Source of the DNA: Mesorhizobium sp. AR10
Lineage (GTDB): Bacteria; Pseudomonadota; Alphaproteobacteria; Rhizobiales; Rhizobiaceae
NCBI RefSeq assembly: GCF_024746795.1
Contig: NZ_CP080524.1
Location: forward strand, 1 to 64,000
Length of the DNA: 64,000 bases
Direction: 5' to 3'
A program made the position numbers and the translations under genes. The notes under the pieces are model-generated. The model saw only the letters and a list, made by a program, of their open reading frames with translations, did not search any database and had not been told where the DNA came from. Of the stretch, positions 50,268-59,304 are shown in pieces (position 1 is the first letter of the stretch; the number at the start of each line of letters is the position of its first letter).

Positions 50268-50678
50268 CTATTGATCTGACGGCGCACTGCGAACTGGCAA
50301 AGTTGGGCAATCAGCGTTGGCTGTGGGAGCAGCCTTCGCCAAATACCATTCGAGAAGCCCATCCATGTAGGGGCATACCTCGACGACGAGCTCGGTTCGC
50401 GCGTATTCCACGCGTGGCGGAATCTCGGCAAAAATCGTTCGCGAGACCAAGCCATCATTCTCAAGTTCACGCAGCCGCTGCGTCAGCATGTGCTGCGTGA
50501 TGCCGGGGACCGCACGCTTCAACTCGCCAAATCGGTGTGCGCGCTGGCCAAGTATGGACATGATCTCCAGTTTCCATTTTCCGGAGATCATCGCCAGAGC
50601 GCGGCGCATGTCTCGATTCTTGTGTTCGACCTGCGCGGATGCCAACCCTGCAGTGGTCTGCATTTCCATACTATCCAT
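50268..50678 (-). CDS. HxlR-family transcriptional regulator
   Basis: A 136-residue winged-helix protein of the HxlR family: ALAMISGKWKLEIMSILGQ, HRFGELKRAVPGITQHMLTQRLRELENDGLVSR. Many HxlR regulators respond to reactive aldehydes or quinones and control neighbouring oxidoreductase-type genes. It is divergent from the cupin gene (144-bp spacer) and heads an operon with the EthD gene, both likely targets. An in-frame ATG at 50666 is an alternative start. Confidence 0.9.
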   Translation of the reverse strand: MDSMEMQTTAGLASAQVEHKNRDMRRALAMISGKWKLEIMSILGQRAHRFGELKRAVPGITQHMLTQRLRELENDGLVSRTIFAEIPPRVEYARTELVVEVCPYMDGLLEWYLAKAAPTANADCPTLPVRSAPSDQ

Positions 50679-50821
50679 CGATAATCCATCCTACTTGTTG
50701 GCCTGTGCAGCCATGTTTAGATGCAACTAACGGTCATCGCCAGTTGGCTCGCCCTCGCCTCTATCGTCGCGTTCAAGCGCCATCCGGCATCAAACATCTA
50801 ACAACGAACTGGAGAAACAAT

Positions 50822-51301
50822 ATGGCCATGAGACGCGTCGTGACGGCACACAACAAGGATGGCCGCGCGATAATCGCCAGCGACGTACAGTTGCCGGCCA
50901 ATCCGACACCGAACAGGGCTGACTGGGCCGTCTATGACGTGTGGGCGGCGGAAAACCCGCACTTTCCCGACGCCGGCGAGCGCCCAAATGTCGGCTGGTT
51001 TTTCCCTCCGATCGGCGGCCTCCGCTATATGCACACGCTGATGGAACCCCAGACCAAGGCAGAACTTGCCTCGCAGGACAGCATGCATCGCACCGCCACG
51101 ATAGACACGGTCTATATCGTCAAGGGCAGTTGCATGTGCGAGCTGGACGACGGCGCGAGCATCCAGCTGAACGCGGGTGACACGCTGATCCAGTGCGGTG
51201 CGATCCACGCCTGGAGCAATCCGTTCGACGAGCAGTGCCATGTCCTGGTGGTGATGATTGGCGCCGAGAATGACCTGGTAAAGCCTGCCGCCGCGGCCTG
51301 A
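50822..51301 (+). CDS. cupin-domain protein
   Basis: A 159-residue single cupin barrel. Motif 1 and 2 regions read MHRTATIDTVYIVKGSCMCELDDG and LNAGDTLIQCGAIHAWSNP, with HR..T.D in place of the classical HXH, so metal binding may be altered. ATG 50822 is preceded by GGAGAAACA. It is divergent from the HxlR gene and probably under its control. Cupins of this size include small isomerases and dioxygenase-like enzymes acting on aromatic or polyketide intermediates, matching the EthD neighbour. Confidence 0.8.
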   Translation: MAMRRVVTAHNKDGRAIIASDVQLPANPTPNRADWAVYDVWAAENPHFPDAGERPNVGWFFPPIGGLRYMHTLMEPQTKAELASQDSMHRTATIDTVYIVKGSCMCELDDGASIQLNAGDTLIQCGAIHAWSNPFDEQCHVLVVMIGAENDLVKPAAAA

Positions 51302-51505
51302 GCGGGCCGTCGCAGCCCTAGGCTCTCCGACCGGATTCAAGGGAGCAGACGATCGTCTGTAGAACGCGATATCTGAGCTCAAGCGGATAAGGGTCGTTAA
51401 CATTTCTAGTCCGCCAGTTGCGGCAGATTCCTGAACAGCTCCAGCGCCTCGGGGTTGGCCAGCGCCTCCTTGTTCTTGATGGCGCGGCCGTGGACGACGT
51501 TGCGC

Positions 51506-51630
51506 GCGGGCGACGTCCTGTTCGTCCCTGCGGGCGTTGTCCACACCGCAAGAAATGCCAGCGCGGACCCGGCGAGCTTGCGACTTATATCGTCGAGAAA
51601 GGACAACCGCTCATTGCGCTGGCTCCCTGA
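51506..51630 (+). pseudogene. C-terminal cupin fragment with frameshift
   Basis: Encodes AGDVLFVPAGVVHTARNAS, a cupin motif 2 strand, and then after a frame change ELATYIVEKGQPLIALAP and a stop, the usual end of small cupins. The N-terminal barrel half is absent. On the opposite strand just left (51406-51500) lies a protein-like C-terminal fragment (IKNKEALANPEALELFRN), so the area is gene debris. Confidence 0.6.
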
Positions 51631-52278
51631 CGCCTGACTGGCGGCGGGAGAGATGTCGGTCCTCAGCCGCTTATTTACTCCGGAGCGATCGTGTGGCGTA
51701 AGTCCGAACCGAACGGGAGTCTCAGTTCCAACACCGGCGCTGCGCGATCTTCGCAACATGCCGTTGGCGCGAGCATGGCGCAACTCCACCTCGTGCCCGC
51801 AATGTCTGCTTTCAGGAATTGGCGAAGCTAGTCTGTACGGCCGATATGAGGCGCAAAGCTGCCGTTCGCTTAGGCCCAACCTGCACCTCAGGCGAGCACG
51901 CCCCGCCCCCCGCCCCCCCCGGCGGCGGGCCACCGCCCCGCGCCGCCCCCCTCGTGCACCCGAACCGCCTGGCACGCGCTGGCGACCCCTATACGGCCCG
52001 CAAAACAACTATCGAAGCGGCAAGTCGGGTCAAGGTTGTGACCAGTTCGGTCAATGCAATGCTGCCGTGCATTACTGCGCCAACCACAACCTTGCCGTCA
52101 GCCGCGCGCCATGTGGGGCCGTAGGCCCTTGCGAACCCATCCGGCAGTTGTCACGGTTGCGAATGGCCAAAGCCGTTGAACGCGGGACGGAAGCCGGGCA
52201 AATAGTATCGCCAACATGCCAGAGGGAACGATGCCGCTGCTACGTTCCCGAACGCCCGAAGCGGGGATCCCGGCGATA
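51631..52278. other. intergenic debris with repeat copy C and a C-rich run
   Basis: No supported gene in 650 bp. It contains the ~70-bp repeat copy (51795-51865) and a strongly C-rich tract around 51900-51950. Confidence 0.4.
51795..51865 (+). repeat. dispersed ~70-bp intergenic repeat, copy C
   Basis: Best match to copy A: AATGTCTGCTTTCAGG, GGCGAAGCTA, ACGGCCG and ATGAGGCG at matching spacing. It shares GATATGAGGCGCAAAGC-type right ends with copy B. Confidence 0.6.
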
Positions 52279-52659
52279 TCATCGATCACACCAGGGTTCA
52301 CTCCTGAATAAGCCCGATAGATATATGGCCTTGTCATAGCGCTCGGCCTCATTCCGCATGGGGAGGTCGAAGAGGATCTGTCGCAAGGCTCGTTCGGCCT
52401 GGAGCGCGTGACCGAGTGCTTCAAACTTGGCCGATGGAAGCTTGGCGCCCAACTCGCGGGTCAGACGCCTGACTTCTGAATAGGCAACGCAGTGAGCGCA
52501 GATTGTTTGCATCAGGGCGACCGACACGTCATCGGTGGACGCATCCAGTAAGGCACCGGTCGTCGCTGGCTCGGCACTCGCGAGCGAAGTGAAGAAAGGC
52601 GCGGCAAACGCGACCGGCAGAGCCACCAGCAATGCACGGCGAGACAAGCCCCCGGCCAT
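52279..52659 (-). CDS. small exported protein of unknown function (possible Tat substrate)
   Basis: A 126-residue product with an N-terminal SRRALLVALPVAFAAPFFTSLASA that fits a Tat or Sec signal. The mature part has ICAHCVAYSE, a C-X2-C pair, and a conserved-looking LRQILFDLPMRNEAERYD. The family is not recognised. Its ATG overlaps the stop of the DUF3768 gene by 1 bp (TGATG), so both are translated together. Confidence 0.6.
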   Translation of the reverse strand: MAGGLSRRALLVALPVAFAAPFFTSLASAEPATTGALLDASTDDVSVALMQTICAHCVAYSEVRRLTRELGAKLPSAKFEALGHALQAERALRQILFDLPMRNEAERYDKAIYLSGLFRSEPWCDR

Positions 52660-53024
52660 CAGTATTCCTCCGCCAACATGACGGTGAGAACGCGGGTCGT
52701 GATGGCGGGGTCGGCAGGATCATCCGAGCCAAAGGTCATTGACCGGTCATAGTAGTCGATCTTGAAGATCACCGTTTTGCCACCGGCTTCCAGCACAGCG
52801 CAGTCGTGTTCGCCGTGGGGGTCATTGTCGTCATTGAAGGCGTCGAAGGCAGCAACCGCCGCGACGATGTCGGCGATGTCGGCAGCACTCAGGGCCGCAA
52901 TCCCAGCTGTCATCACAATCCGTCCACCCTGTGCGCTCTTGCGCAAGCAATCGTTCAACTGCGCGATGCGCTGCTGCCGGTTTCCAAGCGCGCACGTCTC
53001 GGCAAAGCTGCATTCCAAACTCAT
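52659..53024 (-). CDS. DUF3768 protein
   Basis: A 121-residue protein matching DUF3768: RIAQLNDCLRKSAQGGRIVMTAGI, AFDAFNDDNDPHGEHDCAV, KIDYYDRSM and RVLTVMLAEEY. DUF3768 proteins are frequent on rhizobial and other alphaproteobacterial plasmids and integrative elements; their role is unknown, so they serve as mobile-element markers. The start at 53024 begins the conserved part and avoids a longer unconserved lead-in. Confidence 0.85.
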   Translation of the reverse strand: MSLECSFAETCALGNRQQRIAQLNDCLRKSAQGGRIVMTAGIAALSAADIADIVAAVAAFDAFNDDNDPHGEHDCAVLEAGGKTVIFKIDYYDRSMTFGSDDPADPAITTRVLTVMLAEEY

Positions 53025-53132
53025 GTGCGAATCCTTCTCGTCCTGGCCCGTGTCGCGACCATTTTTCCTGCTGTGAGTTTTGGTGAGGGGTTGGGCGGCA
53101 GCCTTTGGCCACACGCCCAGCTCGGGAGAGCG

Positions 53133-53741
53133 TCAGTCAGTATGCTCCGGATGCAGCAGCGCGATGTGGATGAGTTTGCGCGTGAACACTGGTACGTCGA
53201 GCCAATCGCGCCAGCGCAGGCTGTAGACCCCGTCAGTGCTGATCCTCACCACCTGCGCCTCGAACCAACCTTGGTAAGCACCCTCAGTGGCCAGGACCAA
53301 GCTTCCCACCTCTATCTTCGTCCAATCGGTCGGCCGCGATAGTTCAGGGCGCTTCGGCCCACTCTCCTGTGCGCCGGTGCCGGAAGCCTTTTTGCCGGGC
53401 TTCGGTTTCTCGACCGCAGGCTTGTCGGCTCTGATTGGCCACTTGTAGGAACTCGGCAGGTGCGTAGCGATCTTGTCGAACACCGTTGCCTTCACGAAGG
53501 GGACGAAGGCCTTGCCGCTGGCAAACACCCTGCCCTGCGGCAGCTTGCCCGCCAGATCACGTAGCTCGTCGGTTGAGGCCGGAAGTGCGGCCATGCCCAT
53601 CATACCCGCGGCCTTCTCGGCAAGTTCAGTTTCGGTTTCACCGAACCATGAGGCGTGGGCTTTGCCGCCATCGTCCAGTCCGAGAACGATGAGGGCAGGT
53701 ATGGCGCTTACAGTGCCTGTAGAAACTGCTGCGTTGGTCAT
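53133..53741 (-). CDS. unknown protein with C-terminal SH3-like region
   Basis: A 202-residue protein. The N-terminus (AIPALIVLGLDDGGKAHASWFGETET, EKAAGMMGMAAL) is like small proteins found on rhizobial mobile elements. A lysine/proline linker (KPKPGKKASG) leads to KIEVGSLVLATEGAYQGWFEAQVVRI, which reads like an SH3/Tudor-type barrel. No function is assigned. It is upstream of the DUF3768 gene on the same strand (108-bp gap). Confidence 0.65.
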   Translation of the reverse strand: MTNAAVSTGTVSAIPALIVLGLDDGGKAHASWFGETETELAEKAAGMMGMAALPASTDELRDLAGKLPQGRVFASGKAFVPFVKATVFDKIATHLPSSYKWPIRADKPAVEKPKPGKKASGTGAQESGPKRPELSRPTDWTKIEVGSLVLATEGAYQGWFEAQVVRISTDGVYSLRWRDWLDVPVFTRKLIHIALLHPEHTD

Positions 53742-54160
53742 TCAGGTCTCCTAAAAGAAAAAGGCCCCGAGATGGGGCCCTTGGCTGAGTTCAGATGATG
53801 TTCGGTGGCGTCGGCCTGAAGCCGAAAGCGGCAATAGCCGGGTTCGAAGCCCTACCTCGAAGTTTGCCAAAACCCCACCTTTTCAGCGTTTTCGACGGCA
53901 AAACTGGCCATCCTCACACCGCCGATTGTAATAGGAATTAATACCTCTGTCAAGTTATTTGTCAATTAGATCAATAATTTGACTGTTTTGAGGTCTGGCG
54001 ACCGGCCTGCGAGGTGCGTGTCGGATTCACGACCTCCCACCGCGCCTAGGTCGCACGTCGATCTCTACAATGTCCGTCGTTGAAGATCGTATCGCATCGT
54101 TAGAACAGAACCGATTTTGATCTAGGCATCATAGGTGCGCATAGGCCGCCATGCCACTGG
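53742..54160. promoter_or_regulatory. upstream region with TTGTCAA-type repeats
   Basis: A 419-bp spacer. The AT-rich part at about 53925-53990 has TGTCAA repeated at 12-bp spacing (TGTCAAGTTATTTGTCAA) followed by AATTTGACTG, a possible operator/promoter for the leftward genes. No gene is supported. Confidence 0.4.
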
Positions 54161-54709
54161 CTAGAGGTCTTTCAACCACCGAGAAGTGATCGTGGCCCCG
54201 TGCGGATTGACTTCAGGCGCGCAATTCCCAACGTCCACCCTGACCTTGAAGCCATAAATGCTGTGGAATGCGCTCGTGCTCCGAACCTTGGTGATAGGAC
54301 CCACAACAGTGAATTCCATGGTGGCGCCGGCACCGAAACTTTTGCTAAGGACGCCTGCTGCCAACGCCTTGATGAAGTAATCGGCGTAGACCGCGTGGCC
54401 GCGATTGATGAGTTCCGCATAGCAGTTGGTGGCCAACCAGCTGACCCGCGCCGAACAGGTCTCGGTTTCAAGTTCGTACAGGGAATAAAGCTGATCGCTG
54501 AACCATTCACTCCAGTCCCAAGGCACTTCCAAAACGCCTTCTTCGACGAATTCTGTAACGACAATGTCGAAGAGCCGGATCATTCCCTTGGGCATTTCTA
54601 CCTGAGGTTCGCTCGCCTTCGCAGCGGCCGCCAACCACCAGATTAAATCGCGGGGATCTGTGATTGGTATCGTTTTTCTTCCGGTCGGCTTTGACTTCGT
54701 TACGGTCAC
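54161..54709 (-). CDS. unknown protein in the attR-proximal block
   Basis: A 182-residue protein from GTG 54709, chosen because GGAG lies 6 bp upstream and a start further up would overlap the neighbouring gene. It contains ITDPRDLIWWLAAAAKASEP and a C-terminal region ending SRWLKDL; no known domain is seen. It is leftward, co-directional with 54792-55373 and 82 bp from it. Confidence 0.5.
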   Translation of the reverse strand: MTVTKSKPTGRKTIPITDPRDLIWWLAAAAKASEPQVEMPKGMIRLFDIVVTEFVEEGVLEVPWDWSEWFSDQLYSLYELETETCSARVSWLATNCYAELINRGHAVYADYFIKALAAGVLSKSFGAGATMEFTVVGPITKVRSTSAFHSIYGFKVRVDVGNCAPEVNPHGATITSRWLKDL

Positions 54710-54791
54710 GATCTTGCTCCACAGTTGATGGGTTGGTTTTGCTAGGACCGGCCAAAAGGCGCCTGTGAAGCCCAATGCCGGTGTCGTGCAG

Positions 54792-55373
54792 TTAGCTTCG
54801 ATGTTCGGGATTTGCCGGCCGACGTGGCGTACGAGCAGTCTTCTTGGGCTTTGTAACGGCCGGCAAGAACTCCCATCGGTATCTCGGGGGCCGGGGTCGC
54901 AGCACGCTACGCACTCGTAGCTGATGAGGAACAACTACGTCTATCAGCACTCCGTGAGTCTCAATGAGATCGCTTGAGGACTTGATCCTGACTTCGTTCC
55001 CGGCCCCAGTGAACGTGATGTCGGACTGAAGCCCAGCTGCTTTTGCGAGTCGCTCAACTACCTGATGAAGCATCAGCCCTTTGTCGAGAAAGATGATGGC
55101 TATGAGCGTGTCACGAACAAATTCCACAAGCCAGTCGCTTGCGTCGCTATCCAAAAGGAGATCTAGAATATTATCTATATCGTTGGCCGGCACAGCTCGC
55201 GCGGGCAGATAACTGCTGGCAACAATTTCGGTAATCACTTGGTCCAGAAACTCGTGGATGACTATGAATTCATAATCCGTGACAGCGCTTTTGACGGCTT
55301 GTTCCACGATCCAGTCGTGCAGTTTGATTGAGTCGGTGATGTCGCGTACATTTGTTGACTTCCGGTTGATCAT
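54792..55373 (-). CDS. unknown helical protein in the attR-proximal block
   Basis: A 193-residue protein with a helical, acidic/hydrophobic N-terminal two-thirds (DSIKLHDWIVEQAVKSAV, DNILDLLLDSDASDWLVEF) and a basic C-terminal tail (KPKKTARTPRRPANPEHR). ATG 55373 has GGAG 6 bp upstream; a GTG at 55385 is in frame. Not recognised. A DNA-associated role is possible from the basic tail. Confidence 0.5.
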   Translation of the reverse strand: MINRKSTNVRDITDSIKLHDWIVEQAVKSAVTDYEFIVIHEFLDQVITEIVASSYLPARAVPANDIDNILDLLLDSDASDWLVEFVRDTLIAIIFLDKGLMLHQVVERLAKAAGLQSDITFTGAGNEVRIKSSSDLIETHGVLIDVVVPHQLRVRSVLRPRPPRYRWEFLPAVTKPKKTARTPRRPANPEHRS

Positions 55374-55598
55374 GATCATCTCCACTATTGGTTGTTAGTT
55401 AGGCGATAGGCAAAGCCGTTTGACCGGCCGGGGACTGGGTTCCGGCGCGAGTAAGCTCGATTGGTTTCAAGTCAGGTTGTTTGTCTGACGAGGCCCGTCA
55501 CCCAAGGCGGGTAGTGAGGCCGCTCATACCAACAGGACAGGCTGCAATTGGCATTCAGCAGGCCAATCTCCGGATTGGAATACCGGTGCCGGTGGACG

Positions 55599-56660
55599 CT
55601 ATAGAGGTTGTTTGGCCATGAGTGCCTTGCGGATGCTCTTCGCCACGGCCTGCGCCAGCTGCGGTGGCAATGCGTTGCCGACTTGGCGATAGGCAGCAGT
55701 CTTGCCACCGCTGAACTTCCAGGCATCAGGAAAGCCTTGCAGGCGAGCGACCATGGCGACTGTTAACCGGGGCATGCCCGCAAACGCCTTATCCGGGGCG
55801 GCATCGGCAACGGACTTGCCATTAACCCCGAGCTTCGCCCATGCTTGCCGGGTGCGCGTAGGGCCAAGATCCGGCCCGCCGTGCTTCTTCGAGCCGCCAA
55901 CGATAGTCGGGGCAAGCCCGGCTGCTGCTGAGCGCCAAGCCTTGGCACCCGCCCAGCCCTTCTCAGCCATCAGATCGTACAACGCTTCGCCAACGGAAGG
56001 AGGTGCGTTGGCAGCGGGCTCCGGCCACACAAAGGCTGCTGAATACCTCTTCAGCATCGCCACGACGAATACCCTCTGGCGAGCCTGCGATATGCCGAAG
56101 TCCGACGCGTTGAACTGGCGCCAGACTACGTCGTAGCCAAGCCTGCCAAGCTGGCTCCGCAACTGCTGGCGATAGGCCTCGAAACGCGGCGCCAGGAAGC
56201 CCGCGACGTTCTCGATCATGATGGCCTTCGGGCGTATCTCCTCGATCAGGCGCAATGCTTCAGGAAACATGTCGCGCTCGTCGAGTTCGCCCTCCTGCTT
56301 GCCCGCGACGGTGAACGGCAGGCAGGGCAGGCCGGCTGCAAGCAAATCGACCCGATTCCGGTAGCGGCTCCCGTCAAACTTAGCGATGTCGCGGTGATAG
56401 ACATTCCACAGCGGCCGGTTCGCCCGCAACGTCGAGCAGCAGGAAGCGTCGAATTCCACGAGCGCTAGGTGATCGAAACCCGCCCGGGCTATGCCGAGGG
56501 CCTGCCCGCCCGCTCCAGCACACAATTCGATAGAGGTCAGTTTGGGGCCGGTGCCCGCGACTGCGGCCTTATCCAGTCGCTTGCCTGAACGGGCCTCGTC
56601 TGCCGGGTTGCGAGTGGCTAGCGCATGGCTCCGCCGGGACGCTGAGGCATCCTTTTTCAT
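55599..56660 (-). CDS. DNA cytosine-5 methyltransferase, orphan
   Basis: A 353-residue C5-methyltransferase. Motif I is in LTSIELCAGAGGQALG, motif IV with the catalytic Pro-Cys in LLAAGLPCLPFTVAGKQ, motif VI in MIENVAGF, motif VIII in GISQARQRVFVVAM, and motif X in YRQVGNALPPQLAQAVA. The target-recognition region is short. No cognate restriction gene lies beside it, so it may protect the element from host restriction or mark island DNA. The other end of the same island carries an McrA-like gene that could attack methylated cytosine, unless the sequence contexts differ. Confidence 0.92.
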   Translation of the reverse strand: MKKDASASRRSHALATRNPADEARSGKRLDKAAVAGTGPKLTSIELCAGAGGQALGIARAGFDHLALVEFDASCCSTLRANRPLWNVYHRDIAKFDGSRYRNRVDLLAAGLPCLPFTVAGKQEGELDERDMFPEALRLIEEIRPKAIMIENVAGFLAPRFEAYRQQLRSQLGRLGYDVVWRQFNASDFGISQARQRVFVVAMLKRYSAAFVWPEPAANAPPSVGEALYDLMAEKGWAGAKAWRSAAAGLAPTIVGGSKKHGGPDLGPTRTRQAWAKLGVNGKSVADAAPDKAFAGMPRLTVAMVARLQGFPDAWKFSGGKTAAYRQVGNALPPQLAQAVAKSIRKALMAKQPL

Positions 56661-56829
56661 GATTTCTCTCCGGGATGGTTGGGGTTACGCGAGGGGCTTG
56701 TTGCCGCCTCGCTTCAGCCCTTTACGCGCCAATCATCCGGGGGATCGGGCGCGCGGCATCGTCCGCGAAGAGAAGTCCAGTTATGAATAATGCAGTGGGT
56801 AAGGGTGCCGGATCGAACGGCTACCCGCC

Positions 56830-57507
56830 TCAAAATTGTAACGAAAGCCCGCCTGGATTGTGCCAACAATCCAGGCGGGCTATCTGTTTCTTGAAGTTGA
56901 GGTCGTTGAGGAATTCCCGGTCGGCCTTGTCGGCTTGGACCGACTCCATTTCCGAGTGAGTACGCGGAAGAATGAACTGCCCATCGAACCCCACACGAGG
57001 GGTCTTGATGCCCTTGCGACCGTAGTCGACGACGAATGAAAGATCGTGGGTTATCGGTTGCGAGTCCAGGCACCAAAGTGGGCGAGGGTGATATCCTGAA
57101 TATCGAAACTGCTCGTGATGAAAATGGTCGTCGAGCGTCTGCGTCATGCGTGTGTCGGGAGGCATTACCGCGATAACGTGGATATGCCGCCCATCATTGT
57201 TCACGATGGTGCGGAAGTTGTCTTTGTGGTGCTTAAAAATGGGATAGTCGGGCGTACAAATCCAAAACGGCATTTTGATCGTCGGCACATTCCTGGGCTT
57301 CTTAAAACAGCGTGTCAAAATCTGCGAATAAACCTTCTCCACCGTTTCCTGCATCTTCTTGTTGACGGTCGATGTTGAGCCGCTGAGGTGGTTGAACTGG
57401 AAGGTCAGCAGCGTCGCTGTCGCTCCGCACACCCTGCGCTCTTCAACCATGGAGGTGTAACCGAACGTCAGGTCCCGTATGATTTTCGGTGTTAGCTCCA
57501 TATCCAT
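56830..57507 (-). CDS. protein with HUH-like motif, possible replication or relaxase-type protein
   Basis: A 225-residue protein. The segment NNDGRHIHVIAVMPPD contains His-hydrophobic-His on a predicted strand, as in HUH endonucleases, and a downstream FVVDYGRKGIK could supply a tyrosine; this is motif-level evidence only. ATG 57507 starts the homogeneous part (MDMELTPKIIRDLTFGYTS). The last codons lie inside a 16-bp hairpin. HUH proteins start rolling-circle replication or transfer, fitting a mobile element end, but an unrelated function is possible. Confidence 0.5.
   Translation of the reverse strand: MDMELTPKIIRDLTFGYTSMVEERRVCGATATLLTFQFNHLSGSTSTVNKKMQETVEKVYSQILTRCFKKPRNVPTIKMPFWICTPDYPIFKHHKDNFRTIVNNDGRHIHVIAVMPPDTRMTQTLDDHFHHEQFRYSGYHPRPLWCLDSQPITHDLSFVVDYGRKGIKTPRVGFDGQFILPRTHSEMESVQADKADREFLNDLNFKKQIARLDCWHNPGGLSLQF
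56846..56881 (-). terminator. strong hairpin terminator overlapping the gene end
   Basis: Perfect 16-bp stem (AGCCCGCCTGGATTGT and its complement) with a 4-nt loop. On the minus strand it is followed by TTTCGTTACAATTTT. It lies within the last 15 codons of the HUH-like gene, so the coding end and the terminator share sequence. Confidence 0.75.
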
Positions 57508-58011
57508 GGTCTCCCGTGGTTGGCGTTGTGTGGTGAGGTGTCTTCCATCGTTGGGTGTTTTCCCGTGGGTAGTAGGGGTGTGTGGTTGCCTCCAATATCG
57601 TGGTTGTTGTAGCCGCCTCAGCCAGTCCCAATCGCCTCCCACCGACGAACACAGCCATATGTCTTGCTCTGTGAGCACGACATCTGGAGGCTTGAAGAAC
57701 AGGTCGGCTTCGCGTGGCGATCCCGCGCGCTGCATTGCTGCTCGATGTTGGGTAATTGGGATTGGGCCGAGGCGGCGATAGGCCTTTACCGACGCTCTTT
57801 GGCGATCAGTTACGATCCTCTAAATTAGAATATCTATCGTGGGACAAGGTGCTGTTCGTGGAATCGCGTCGCAGGAGTTGCCATAGAATGGCCGACAGGG
57901 CAGGCGCTCCCATCGGCCTTACAGCAAACGTTTTCACTGCGGTTTCGGACGGTCCGAAATGGATTGTCGCCGACAGCTTTCTAGTGGAAAGGGCATGCCC
58001 GCCCAAGATAT
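57508..58011. other. intergenic region, nothing recognised
   Basis: About 500 bp between two leftward genes. Open frames here lack ribosome sites and family features. It probably carries the promoter of the HUH-like gene. Confidence 0.35.
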
Positions 58012-58776
58012 CTATTCGCGGGCATTTGGATCAAGAAAGGCGTCGTGGATAACAATCTTGAACGAATTCCCCAGAGCGACAACCCGACCTCGCAAGACAA
58101 AATCTTTGTTCGTTTCCAAGCCGAGCAAGGGCTGTGTATTGCCCACGAACTCGACATGAACGGATCCTTTGTAATGCGTTCGCTTCACCATCGCGGTCCC
58201 GCGCACGATCTCCGGTTCATTTGCTGTTTTGATATCTTCGGTAAATTCGGCCCCAGCCTTGTTGGGCCGTTCTTTATGCTTGCGAGATCCCGTGCGGCTG
58301 TCGGGATTCTGTCTTTTTCCTGTCTTCGCCAAAGCGCCGGCCGCAGCGAGCTTCTTAAGTGTGCTTCGCTTCAGATGTTCCTCAAGCTCGTCGAGCTCGA
58401 CCCCTTCCTTGAGCAGCGCGTGGACCGCACGCGCGTAAAGGCTTGCGTTCTTAGCCGCCGCGCCTTCCAAACCAAAAATCCAGCGAAAAACGTGATACAG
58501 GTACTTCTTGAACCCATTCGGTGGCGGCGCTTTGTCCCCCCACCTGGGTTCGTTGATAAAATCTGTCCACGCGCGCGGGCCGCCTTGTAAAATTTCTCGG
58601 GCTACAGTTGTGGCCTGTACGATACACATACGAAGGCCATCGTTGCGGAGATCCTCGTAGGTGACGACGGCTCTCTCGATGCCGTTCAGTTGCCTAGCAA
58701 TCGGACTTTCGGGTGGCTGATTGTGGCCAAGGACGGCCCGTGGATTGGACAAGCGGCACGGTTCAATCGATTCCAT
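58012..58776 (-). CDS. unknown protein at the island's right end
   Basis: A 254-residue protein. The N-terminal half is helical (SPIARQLNGIERAVVTYEDLRNDG). A lysine-rich linker (GSRKHKERPNK) precedes a small beta-rich C-terminus (HVEFVGNTQPLLGLE, FVLRGRVVALG). No domain recognised. It is the last gene before attR, reading inward, a place often used for excision or regulatory genes of integrative elements. Confidence 0.55.
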   Translation of the reverse strand: MESIEPCRLSNPRAVLGHNQPPESPIARQLNGIERAVVTYEDLRNDGLRMCIVQATTVAREILQGGPRAWTDFINEPRWGDKAPPPNGFKKYLYHVFRWIFGLEGAAAKNASLYARAVHALLKEGVELDELEEHLKRSTLKKLAAAGALAKTGKRQNPDSRTGSRKHKERPNKAGAEFTEDIKTANEPEIVRGTAMVKRTHYKGSVHVEFVGNTQPLLGLETNKDFVLRGRVVALGNSFKIVIHDAFLDPNARE

Positions 58777-59110
58777 CTACGCAGCTCCTTCAGCTGGAAG
58801 CCGGACCGACAGGGATCACACAAAAACGCCCGCCAGCCCGACCTCAGTTGAGTTCGAACTTGGCGAGACGGCCGTTCGGTCATCCGGAGGCGGTGTGAGC
58901 GCCGTTGACCATGTTCCTGCTGACCGAGCATTTACAGAACATGGATCGCTGTCTCAAAGCTGGGCTAGGAGCCCTGCTCACGCTCGTTGAGCGAGGCGGC
59001 ATCTGCCGCGACGTGTAATTAAGACGAAATCACGCAACTTTCAAGATGCGAGCAGAGTGCTCTCATATACACATCGGCATTATTTCGAGTGCTTGGCTTA
59101 TAGTAGACTT
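58777..59110. other. non-coding right end of the island
   Basis: No supported gene. It includes the upstream region of the last leftward gene and sequence leading to the attR arm-type site. Confidence 0.35.
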
Positions 59111-59132
59111 TGCTACACACGGGTGTTACACA
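59111..59132 (+). repeat. putative integrase arm-type site, right copy
   Basis: Matches 535-556 at 21 of 22 positions (core CTACACACGGGTGTTACA) and ends 63 bp before the attR core, mirroring the 64-bp spacing at the left end in direct orientation. Confidence 0.55.
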
Positions 59133-59195
59133 GTGCGTGCAAATCGGTCGGCCTTTGCCATTGATTTTGTTATCTTTTTTCAGCGACCTGCCCAT

Positions 59196-59213
59196 TCCGC
59201 CTCTGGGCACCAT
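59196..59213 (+). repeat. attR core, duplicate of the tRNA-Phe 3' end
   Basis: Exact direct copy of the 18-bp core at 453-470. No tRNA sequence lies upstream of it, so it is a pure duplication left by integration. It would also serve as the left core of the next element, whose integrase starts 92 bp downstream. Confidence 0.9.
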
Positions 59214-59304
59214 TTCTCCCTAAACGGTTGATCCTTCTCAAAGCGTTGGTTTCCAACAGTTTCCTTCCTCTCGACTGTCATACAGCCTGTGATACAAGAG
59301 AGGT

